Positions 55,385 to 64,000 of a stretch of 64,000 bases of DNA are shown here, piece after piece. Positions within the stretch are counted from its first letter, which is position 1. Every line of letters starts with the position of its first letter. Position numbers and translations under genes: made by a program. This stretch comes from Cydia pomonella (taxonomy: Eukaryota; Arthropoda; Insecta; Lepidoptera; Tortricidae): assembly GCF_033807575.1 (NCBI RefSeq), contig NC_084708.1:6100501-6164500 (forward strand). The letters are read 5' to 3'. A model generated the notes under the pieces. The model worked only from the letters and a program-made list of their open reading frames with translations. It made no database searches and had not been told where the DNA came from.

Positions 55385-57100
55385 CATAAGAAGGTAACCA
55401 CGAGGAAGATAAGAATATGTAGCGATATACCAAATAAGAGCCATGTACTGCGTTCAAATGTAAATAAGCGTCTGTTGTCACTAAAGCTAATTACGGAAGC
55501 TACCTGCGTCGCCGAGTTGTTTCAATGGCGGCCCTACAAGACTGTGCGACGCCTGTTACGCCTGTAACACGGTTTAATTAGGATGCCGTCATGGCAAGCT
55601 TAAGGGTAATGTTTTTCGTCATCCTAGTGTCAGGCAAAATCCACCTTATCGTTATTTTCAAGAGGTAGATAACGGAAAAAAAAAATTTAAATAATCAAGG
55701 GCGAATGCCATTTACATGGAATCTAGACTACATATTGCAAGGGCAGGCTCCAACAAAAACCTTAAAAGGTCGGTTCGATACAAAAAAAAATCGAAAATAT
55801 CCACAACAACTATATGTATAAACGCAATATTTCAGGATCTATTTGGACCCTGAAATATTGCAATTTACTTGAACTTCCATACATTTAGGAGAGACTAATG
55901 TAATGTGACGTCACATTACAATATCATATTGTTAGAGGCGTTTCAATCGTCGAGTGCGAGCGTCAGACTTTAACCCTCATTTCTGACCTTTGTGTTGCTT
56001 AAATGCCATGAGTCCTATATAATATGTAGACATTTGATCCTCAGGAAAATCAAGATCGATTGACATTATTTACAAAAAACTGTCAAGTAGCCAATTGTGT
56101 TTTCTAATAAACCAAATTAATTTCTGTGACAATACTTGGTATTTACGAAGAATAGTTTTTTTTCAAACTCCACAAAATTTTTGTTGAGAAATTAAAATTT
56201 TCCGTAAATATTGCCCGAAAATTTACAGTATAACTACGTACTGTCTGAGGCAAACACCATCAAACGCCTTCCCCTTAAAGGCGTCGAACAAACGGTGATG
56301 AACTTTCATTATTTGCTTGCACTCTGTCTGCGGAGTTGCTGGCTGTTTGCGTGTCCGTATGAACTTGCGTTTTGTTATTGCTTGTTAGCTGGCTTAATAT
56401 TAATGTAGCTATTTTAAGAAATTAATTAATTTGTTATTATGCGCTTCTAAATCAATGCTGAAGAATGACATGCTAAAATAAAAGTATCGTCGATAGCAAT
56501 AAAAACATCCAAATATAGTTTTCTGTGTTGTCTAAATGATATTCTAGATTAAAAAAAGAGTTCAATAATGAATAATGAAAATAACAAAAGCTCCATTTTG
56601 TCATTTCATTAAAAAATTCACAGGAGTATATAGAGTTATTATTTTTATCTATAACTTATCAACTTTCAATCAAAGTTATCACTTTTTGTTTAATTTGATT
56701 TTTTGAACCATTTCTGGTATTAAGCTCAAAATAAGGGATGTATTGATCCTCTGATCGTATCAGCAGAATCGTCAATTACGTAAAAGCCAGTTATCACTAT
56801 TTTATGAATTTTATGAGCCATCTTCATCTATTTTCTTCGGTACAATTTTAACTTCCATCATAAAAATAGTACTTAATTCTGTCTATAGTTATTTCTGTTC
56901 GTTAGCTATCATCAAATTAATGACTGCACGAGTAGTAATCATAAAAGAGCTTTATAAACGTTTCATGGCGCATTTTTGTGGTTCATGGCTTTTTTTAATA
57001 CGAAAATAATGTTGGCCATTACGTCTTTTCGTTATTGATACACAATAGCATCGACGTTATTAGTCATAAGCGATGCTTTGGGATATTTTGGAAGCACATT
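55385..57100. other. No gene; short palindromes
   Basis: A 13-bp stem ('gcaatatttcagg' and 'cctgaaatattgc') lies near 55826-55863. A perfect 22-bp palindrome centred on TGACGTCA lies at 55899-55920. No supported gene. Confidence 0.5.
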
Positions 57101-57103
57101 CGA

Positions 57104-57304
57104 CTTTTAACCTTTTTGACGTCAATGACGTATATTCGCACCGTGGGCCTAACGCCGAAGACGGATTAACCCGTCACCGACCACAGAGCAATATAAACCT
57201 ACGTGCATATGCATAAAATTCAATTTCAGTTTTGACACTTCGGTGACGTGGCGTCCGAGTGACAGGTTTTGTGTTTGACATGGCGTCGAAAAGGCTAAAG
57301 GTGT
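57104..57304. mobile_element. MITE-like repeat, imperfect TIRs
   Basis: 'cttttaacctttttgacgtc' at the left is imperfectly inverted against 'gacatggcgtcgaaaaggct' at the right. The interior has 'gccgaagacggattaacccg' and 'tttgacacttcggtgacgtg'. It resembles a known lepidopteran repeat. Confidence 0.6.
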
Positions 57305-57514
57305 CCCCTAGAATTGGTAAGAAGCAAATTGTTATATTTTATTATTCAAAACTTGTTTTTTATTTAATTTCATTAGTTTTGTGGTGCTTTAGTGTAACTT
57401 TGAAAGCGGGATAATTTAGAAAATGGCTAATACCTCGAATTGCCTAAAAATGTAACCAATTTTGACCGATTCTTCTAACTTATTTAGAATTGTAAACTAT
57501 GATGTTTTGCTTAC

Positions 57515-57674
57515 CTGATTTTGCCGTGCAAAACATGAAAAAACTGTCAGAGCCAGCGCAACGTATCTGTCTCCCTCCGAAACGCCTACCAATAACAACC
57601 CTTGTACATCAATACCCCTGGCCGCGTGGTTAGTATTCAAAATGCACAAGTGAGTCAAACACTCCAGAACCAGT
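57515..57674 (-). CDS. Candidate internal exon of an unknown gene
   Basis: On the minus strand a run of ten T's and CACTGGTAG forms a good 3' splice site just before 57674. The 160-nt stretch ends with CAG followed by GTAAGC at 57515/57514, a near-ideal 5' splice site. Fifty-three codons between them are open: VLECLTHLCILNTNHAARG, then IDVQGLLLVGVSEGDRYV, then ALALTVFSCFARQNQ. The frame also stays open upstream through the T-run to 57805. The hydrophobic, low-stop sequence looks protein-like, but I do not recognise the family and see no partner exon. It could instead be a transposon fragment or chance. Confidence 0.28.
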
Positions 57675-57679
57675 CTACC

Positions 57680-59990
57680 AGTGAAAAAAAAAACTCTTGA
57701 CAAACTCTTTCTGGCATTGACACAAAGTTTCAATTTCACTTGGCCAGTGAGATCTACAATGACTTGTATTACGACCTTGAAATTCAACATAATTATGCAG
57801 AACACACTTTTTGCGATTCACATCAATCAGATTACCTAGTCGATGCTGCGCCTCACCAAGGGTCTAAGGGTGGTAGCTCATTGTGTCTACTTAAAACTGC
57901 TAAAAATCATGACTGGGCCATTTAGTACTGGTTCACACGAACAGTCAACTTTCCCGCGCACGCTAGCTACTGGAATAAAAGCCCTGCATCAAGGGAGTGT
58001 CTAGGCGTACCTAATGTCTGCCGGTCGAACGCCTCCGATGACAAATCCTCTATAACTTCTCAAATATGAGCCGATGGGGGCCGGGAATTTCGTAATCTCG
58101 TTACCTTCCTGTGAAATGCATCGTAGATAATTGAATTTTAAAGGGTTCGGTAGCTGGCCTGATGGCAAATGATGGAATTATCGGGAAGATAAAAAAGTAA
58201 AGATTTTGATTGAATTATAAGTAAAATTACAGAACTTTCAAAGCGAAGGGAGTAAATTTGAAAACACACAGCAAAAGTTGTAATAGTTTTTGCGTTGAGG
58301 AGTATAAGTTGATTATTATCAGTGTACAACTAAGTGGCGGAACATTTGGTGGAAGGTACCTATGTAATTTATAATGGTGATATAGGTCTCGTACCTAAGC
58401 TAAGTATCTTATGAAATGAAAGTGTGTAATTTCACCATCATTATATTTATTGGGATGTCCGACAAACGTTAGTTTTGTTTGGATTGCTCGTAAAAGAACA
58501 CAGGCGTTTGTTTTCTTTGTGAAAACTCGAGAAAATTAAGATTTAATAAAATAACACCAATTTAGAGGGAACAATTCGTCAATGTGTTAGAGACAAGATC
58601 TTTTTTTGAGCTAAAAGCTCTGTCACAATGATACAGAGTTCAAATTTAACTGTTATTAAACTAAACTGAATTTGCACTCAAAATGAATAAAGCAATAAAA
58701 TTCAACTTATAAAAATCTATCCACATTTTTCACTTTCACCTTCACAAAACACTCTTACCATCATCAAATTGCATTATTTCAAATTTACTTTACTACAAAC
58801 GTGGCTTGAAGTAGATAGATATTGGCGGAACACACAATATTACATTCTATTACTGATAAAAGCATCCTGTAGTATTCGAAACCCATAAAATTCACTCACC
58901 TACAAAATGCCTTATCTTTGTATTAATATAATGTCGCTTACGACGTTTAGTTCCAAAATTTCATAGTAATCGCGTTACAGGCTGATCTAGTTACGCACGA
59001 TTCGCGGTTGATCCAGAAAAAGGGAACTTTGGACGACAAAAGTATCAAATAAATTCAATACCATCCCTTTTCAGGGATGATATTGATATCTTATCATATT
59101 TTTTAATGATCGATTGGTATTCTTTTGGATACTGGTATACCTAGTTATGATATAAATTGAAATAGCCAAGTTGGTGTTCCTCCTGAGACCCAGAAGCAAT
59201 TGTTTTGTTTTTGAATTTGGAACCCTTAGTTACATAATAAAACTTCAAAATAGATTTTGGAATATGTACAAAAATTTGTACTCAGGGTCTTAGGAGGTTA
59301 ATTATCTAACTCGTATCGTATATGGAAATAATTCAGTAAATCAAAAATAACCGATTTTAGTAATAAAGAAATACATTTTGATCCATATTATTCAATATCC
59401 TAAAACGATTTTGTTGTTACAAACCGACCTTTTGGCTAGTGTAACTAACATACTTATAGTTAGCTAGTAATTTTGTGTAAGAAGAAATAAAATATTTCGC
59501 AGTAATTCACCGTAACTTCAATGCAGTAAATTCCATTCACCTTAGCAAAAACGATTTCAATAGATCAAGGTAATTTTGCAATGTCACATCAAAATTGACC
59601 TGGAACTTACCTGTGTATTAGGGTGTGTGCCATTTCTATTCTATGGCTCACAATATCTTCTGCGTTGAATCAGATGGGCTTCAATTGCTCTACCAAATCT
59701 CCATGAGTTCAAGTTTACATTGCTTTGTTTTTAGTTCTATTGAACCCTTTTAGGGTAGTAAACTGAAAATGATGTCATATACTAATGGCGTTGTTCGAAA
59801 ATGATCCACTAGCCTCAAATAACTAATAATCTTTTGTCTTAATTTCATTTCATTTGACCTATGTATTGGTAAGAAAGAGATAAAACATAACTGATTGAGG
59901 CTTGTAAAGTTCAATGGATAAAGGGGTAAAGCCCGAAACCGGATGTAATCTGAGGTATTTTAAACTTTTGCGGCTAACGCCATAACATCT
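57680..59990. other. No supported gene
   Basis: 57740-57925 (plus) is a 61-codon frame overlapping the candidate exon's upstream region on the other strand. 57950-58110 is GC-richer but unassigned. The rest is AT-rich. Confidence 0.4.
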
Positions 59991-59996
59991 GTCTTA

Positions 59997-60142
59997 GGCC
60001 TGAGTGGACGCTCGAGTTGGGCGTGCAGCGGGGCGAGGCGTGCGATGTGCATGTTAAATAAATGCAAACGTATAGGAGCCTCACTCGTGACGCCACGCTG
60101 CACGCCCCGCCGAATGCTCCGCTTCGAGCGTCCACTCAGGCC
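59997..60142. mobile_element. MITE, 146 bp, TTA target, GC-rich arms
   Basis: GGCCTGAGTGGACGCTCGA at the left is inverted against CGAGCGTCCACTCAGGCC at the right. TTA duplication is at 59994-59996 and 60143-60145. Inner blocks 'gcgtgcagcggggcg' and 'cgctgcacgccccgcc' are also inverted. Confidence 0.93.
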
Positions 60143-60147
60143 TTACA

Positions 60148-60825
60148 CTAAGGTACTTCCACATGTCCCTATTTTCTCGAAACTCTGCAATCTTTGAAAG
60201 GCTAGGTGCTTTAACAACACACAAGTCAGACTGTATGAACCAGATGATCCAATTAATTAGTGTAGAATTTTATTTTAAAATTAAAATTTAATTTCGAAAT
60301 TTAAATTTCTTAAGTAGTTATAATATAAACCAAAGCGAAACGTAAAACCCAAGTCACGTCAAAACTAAGATTTACTCAATATTCCAAGACTATTCAATAG
60401 AATCTTTGAATCGGAGCATTCATTTCCTCACTCCGTTTCCCTCGCACACCGGAAGTGCTGAATATCTCGACGGCAGCCCCTGCAGCAGACTGCTGTTTCC
60501 GGTTTCTACGTCCGTTTTCAAATACCCTTTTTGGTTTTAAAGTAACAATTGCCTTTTATTTATGTTTTCCTTTCCAATTGTTTTGGAGTGAACGGTCGAA
60601 TGCCTCTCAACAAGTTATTGAGATTGTAGAGTAATTTATTTATATTTGAAGTGTTTTTTCATATTAGCGTGAATGTTTCTAATATTTTGAATAGAAGGTT
60701 TGTTGTTGGTTTGCATGTTTGTCACGCTAAAACAGCTGAACGAATTTCGATCAGCACACGAATATTTTTAACATGTGAAGGAATAAAAAATAAGAAATAA
60801 ATAATGAAAATAATAGTTATTTGTT
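60148..60825. other. No gene seen
   Basis: 'accggaagt' at about 60450 matches an ETS core but without context. Unassigned. Confidence 0.45.
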
Positions 60826-60827
60826 TT

Positions 60828-60945
60828 ACACGGGGGCAAAGTTGTTGTTTAACCGCTCGTGATAATACGAGAAGTGGAAACCGGAGCATTGCGACGGTTT
60901 GAGGCCACGATGGTTAAACAAACTTTGCTTCCGAGTGAAACACAA
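60828..60945. mobile_element. Foldback repeat
   Basis: 'ttttacacgggggcaaagtt' plus 'gtttaaccg' is inverted against 'ggttaaacaaactttgcttc' plus 'cgagtgaaacac'. I recognise it as a common lepidopteran repeat. Confidence 0.7.
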
Positions 60946-61189
60946 AAAAATTCACCATGCCAACGTGCAACGCGAGGAAAATACTAATTATGACATACCA
61001 AAAAAATCTAACCAAATCAAATCCAAATGAAGGTAGTAAAAAATATTTCATTCAAAATCATTAATTAAAAGTAAATTCTACCAGCTAACATTAGGAAACA
61101 ACTCAAAATTTGTATCTGATTACTTTGCCCCATATGTGGACAAATGTGCAACTTTCTCATTATAAGTAGTTTTTGAACAATCAAGAGGG

Positions 61190-61460
61190 CTTTTACCTAG
61201 GGCCTGAAATAGTTATTTACGATACAAGGGCAGAAAATAGGAAATTCGCAACGAGTGGTGATAAATTAAAACACCACCGAAGGGAGTGTCTTAAATCGGC
61301 ACGAGTTGCGAATTACCTATTCGCACGTATATCGTACAACGTTTTACAGTACATATGGCTCTTTAAAGTTACGACATATGCACGGAAAGTACTCATTCCC
61401 GCACGTGTGCGGGAAAGTAGCACCATATGTACTGGAAATACATTTTCAACACACTTGCTC
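61190..61460 (+). repeat. Interspersed repeat
   Basis: 'ggaaattcgcaacgagtggt', 'cggcacgagttgcgaattac', 'cgtacaacgttttacagtac' and 'cccgcacgtgtgcggga' (palindromic) are phrases of a widespread lepidopteran repeat. The 112- and 77-codon frames across it have no domain and are treated as spurious. Confidence 0.55.
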
Positions 61461-61968
61461 AAAACGACGTCTTTATTCCACCGATTTTTGGCTCATAATC
61501 CTAGATATTAAACACGTGTGCTTTTTCAGAATATTATAACAATCTTGCCTTTTTATTATATTATCCGACTGAATTAAGAAGGTAACTGATTGCTAATAAT
61601 ATGCATGGAAATGGAGCCTTCTTAATTTGGTCGAGTAATACTTTTTTTACCAACTATTTAGGTTTCAAATGTTAGTTCAAAGAGGTTTTATCACACCAAA
61701 CATAATTTATAAATTAAATTATCTCGTAAATTACATTAATGAATAAACATAACATTTTATCGATTTGATCTCCATCCGTCGAATACAAATACGAAAATAT
61801 TAGCATTTAAAAAAAAAATTAATTGGCTGTTTGTCGATTTCGTTCGCGCCTTTGCCTTGCGCGCGCATTGAAATCGTGCGTGAACAAAAAATAACGCGCC
61901 AGCCATTTTCCGTATTTGTCATAAAATTTGAATAGTTTTGCATGTTTTTAGTTTATATATTGACGAAA

Positions 61969-62236
61969 ATGTCATTTTCAAACATTGAAAATGAAGAATA
62001 CATAAAATGGACGCTGCCAAAAATATTAATAGAGGCAAGAGCCGAGAAGGATAGCCTTTTACCATGAAAATCGGATGAAAAATAATTGGCGGCATATGAA
62101 ACTTTTATTCAATGGAAAATCAGCAAAAACGTCCAGTCTTTCTTGGAAAACGTGTTGGTAGCTTACTTCAATGAACTGGCGAACAAGTGCCTATAAGCCC
62201 AGCACGCTTTGGTGCAATTATTCGATGTTAAAACTG
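61969..62236 (+). pseudogene. Tyrosine recombinase-like (Crypton-type) N-terminal fragment, broken
   Basis: From an ATG at 61969 the frame reads MSFSNIENEEYIKWTLPKIL, then in-frame stops at the 33rd and 39th codons, then ETFIQWKISKNVQSFLENVL and VAYFNELANK, and after a frameshift KPSTLWCNYSMLKT, ending near 62236 at a GTAAGC that could be a splice donor. '...ENxLLAYFxEL...KPSTLWxxYSMLK' resembles the SAM-like core-binding N-terminus of tyrosine recombinases in animal Crypton-like transposons and related host genes. The catalytic Arg-His-Arg-Tyr domain is absent. Two stops and one frameshift make it a pseudogene. The assignment rests on remembered motif similarity. Confidence 0.5.
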
Positions 62237-62299
62237 TAAGCTACCATTTTGAAGATTGTACTTTTACTGTTTTGACAAAAAATAAACTAATTTATAAGT

Positions 62300-62460
62300 T
62301 TTGTTTTTTCCTCGCAAGTGTGTTGAAAAACGTCGTATGAAACACGTGTGCATTGGTCATTACCCACATCGGCTTTCTTATTGCGCGCTCACTTACAGCT
62401 CGCGCGCACAATATCGCCTCGTGAGTAATGACCAACTTAACACACTTGTATCATAATGTA
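62300..62460. repeat. Repeat flanking the recombinase fragment
   Basis: 'cctcgcaagtgtgttgaaaa', 'ggtcattacccacatcggct', 'acagctcgcgcgcacaatat' and 'gtaatgaccaacttaacaca' include inverted blocks ('ttggtcattac' and 'gtaatgaccaa'). I recognise it as a lepidopteran repeat; it may be the 3' end of the same element as 61969-62236. Confidence 0.6.
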
Positions 62461-62464
62461 CTAT

Positions 62465-63078
62465 TATGTAACCCCAAAAAATAGTACTTAATAAACAATA
62501 CATATAACACAAAAATCTAACTTATAAACTACAGATACGCCAACGACACAGAAAAAAAAAAACATAATTATAATAAAGTAAAATGGAATGGAATGCAAAG
62601 AATGCATTTTATTCCGAAAATTATATAAGAAGGTTCAATATGGTGGTTCCGATTTCTACGACAGCGCCAATTGAAAGATATTTGCGAACGAAGTCGCGGG
62701 TAACGTTACAAAAAATATAATTATTAAATTGTCTTATGATCTTTACTGAAATGGTATATTTACTAACTTACTTTTAAGGCAAAGATCTTTTAGACATTTT
62801 TATCATAAATATCAATTAAACAAAGACCTTATACTGCATTCATTTTTTTTATAAAAGTCTGACCGAAATACTTAGGTGTAACCTATACAGCGTGTTATTA
62901 AAAAGTATGAAGATATTGCTTTCAACGTCACTTTCAGCTGTTGACAGCGCAGTCTACAAAATTGCAAAATTTATCTTTTACTGAAACTTTAGTTTATAGG
63001 TAGGTACTACTCGTATTTTTTAGTTAAATATATTTTGTGTAGGAATTGTTTTGACTGTATTTATGTAAGGTTATCATC
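62465..63078. other. No gene seen
   Basis: AT-rich, unassigned. 'ggaatgcaaagaatgcattttattcc' near 62590 is a partial inverted motif. Confidence 0.45.
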
Positions 63079-63081
63079 AGG

Positions 63082-63470
63082 GGTCGGACAAAAAGTGCGG
63101 ATGACGTAAAAATGACGTAATCTTGCACACAGGATGATGTTTGAGTTTGTATTTAAACTTCCGTGTGACATGTAGTAACAAAGTAGTATTAATGAAGTAA
63201 CAAAATAATTGTAAATAAATCCATGGAATTAATAATACAGGTGGTAGGGTGATGTAGTGAATAAAATAAATTTCACGAAACTTGTTACCATAAGGTATAA
63301 TTATTTGAAATTAGTTAGAACAAGTCTGTGGGATCCTCAGATAAATAGGTTTAATAGTCAAAAGTGGGAACAGTAGGTAAGATTAGTAAAAATAAAAAAA
63401 GATAATTTGATGTTATTATACTTATTATTTAATGAAATTATGCATGGATGACTATTTTTGTCCGACAAAA
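63082..63470. mobile_element. Possible MITE with 'gtcggacaaaaa' ends
   Basis: The left 'gtcggacaaaaagtgcggat' and right 'catggatgactatttttgtc' plus 'cgac' are roughly inverted over about 24 bp. The interior is non-coding. The element would cut into the transposase-like remnant next to it. No target duplication is certain. Confidence 0.45.
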
Positions 63471-63473
63471 AGT

Positions 63474-63775
63474 ATGGTACCTAACTGTTTTTGCATATTC
63501 ACCATCCATGCATTTTTTTATGAAATTACGGAAGTTTTCATTTTGTAGTTGCACCCAGGGTATATTTGCTGCTATCATAAAATTTGTAAGGTTCATATTA
63601 AATTCACTTTGCCCATTTTTTTTTCTACGTTTCCGACATGTTTGATTGTCTCCAAATGTCTTTTAATATTGCTTACCTTCGTTGGTATATCTTGATTACA
63701 GCAAGAGCAGTATACGTGTTTGTCACGTACCTCCAAAAACGGAAAATTGCCACAATATTCGAGTAAAGATGACAT
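63474..63775 (-). pseudogene. BED zinc-finger / CGGBP1-like (hAT-derived) fragment
   Basis: From ATG 63775 the minus frame reads MSSLLEYCGNFPFLEVRDKH, then VYCSCCNQDIPTKVSNIKRH and LETIKHVG: a BED-type finger with C-x2-C and H-x5-H. The frame stops at 63593, but one base over it continues EFNMNLTNFMIAANIPWVQL and QNENFRNFIKKC to about 63474. 'ALxxAxIPxxxLxNxxFRxFLxK' after a BED finger is the layout of CGG-binding-protein-like and hAT transposase N-termini. A single frameshift separates the halves. It then runs into the putative MITE. No catalytic hAT domain is present in the window. Confidence 0.6.
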
Positions 63776-63779
63776 TTAA

Positions 63780-64000
63780 TATAAATTTTAGCTAAATATA
63801 ATCGTGAAGATACAATAGCTAAACAATAACGAAGTCAATTTATTGTTCATCTGATTGACAATGTGTCAGTCAAAAACGTACTTACTCATTTCAAGTGGCG
63901 ATATCGTTTAATAAAGAGGTTGATAAATGATAAGTGATAATTGTTTATGAAAATCAAAAATACTATTTGAAATCAACCTATAAGTGGTTTGACGTCATCC
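63780..64000. other. No gene seen
   Basis: Sequence upstream of the preceding minus-strand remnant. AT-rich with no firm promoter. Confidence 0.5.

Noticed and set aside
57290..57320. Short ATG frame ending at a GGTAAGAAG donor (possible first exon)
   Set aside because: The sequence is the right end of a MITE-like repeat (57104-57304), so the frame is probably accidental.
61173..61539. 112- and 77-codon overlapping frames
   Set aside because: They lie inside a known-looking interspersed repeat and overlap in different phases.
1..64000. CRISPR array, operon or bacterial-type island
   Set aside because: No regularly spaced direct repeats with unique spacers, no Shine-Dalgarno-led gene strings; the DNA is plainly eukaryotic.

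Overview
This looks like nuclear DNA from a lepidopteran (moth or butterfly). The basis is recognition of many interspersed repeats I know as typical of that order: tRNA-headed SINEs, MITEs with TA, TTA or TTAA target sites, RTE-type LINE tails ending in short tandem repeats, and the 'ggttccgtaccc' and 'ggcaaacgagca' repeats. The DNA is AT-rich, has no operon structure, and almost every open frame is short. The species cannot be read from the window.

Only one intact cellular gene is clear: a single-exon acid lipase on the minus strand (5289-6524) with a signal peptide and a complete Ser-Asp-His triad. Everything else that codes is a piece of a mobile element: a frame-shifted mariner transposase (17993-18960), a long open LINE reverse-transcriptase 3' half (28859-29732), four RTE-type C-terminal fragments (10878-11192, 23648-23935, 26454-26648, 42906-43095), other LINE tails (2520-2782, 37178-37297, 15841-16017), a Helitron helicase end (28148-28282), a second RT-like fragment (51790-52101), a broken tyrosine-recombinase-like N-terminus (61969-62236) and a BED-finger/CGGBP1-like remnant (63474-63775). 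One splice-bounded frame at 57515-57674 may be an orphan exon.

Layout: 0-5 kb, foldback repeats and a MITE split by a LINE tail; 5-7 kb, lipase; 7-13.7 kb, dense MITEs, a tandem triplication split by a SINE, and an RTE insertion with a palindromic end; 14-23 kb, mariner, SINEs and MITEs; 23-30 kb, RTE pieces, a large palindrome, Helitron remnant and LINE; 30-43 kb, foldback elements including a perfect 77-bp inverted repeat; 43-49 kb, very little recognisable; 49-54 kb, SINEs and repeats; 54-64 kb, repeats, the candidate exon and two transposase-like remnants.

I found no gene cluster or new multi-gene system. The interest lies in insertion archaeology: several elements are nested, and for some the unfilled site or the uninterrupted copy lies in the same window, so insertion boundaries and target duplications can be read directly. 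The sparse coding content fits a gene-poor intergenic region or the inside of a large intron; the sequence alone cannot decide.
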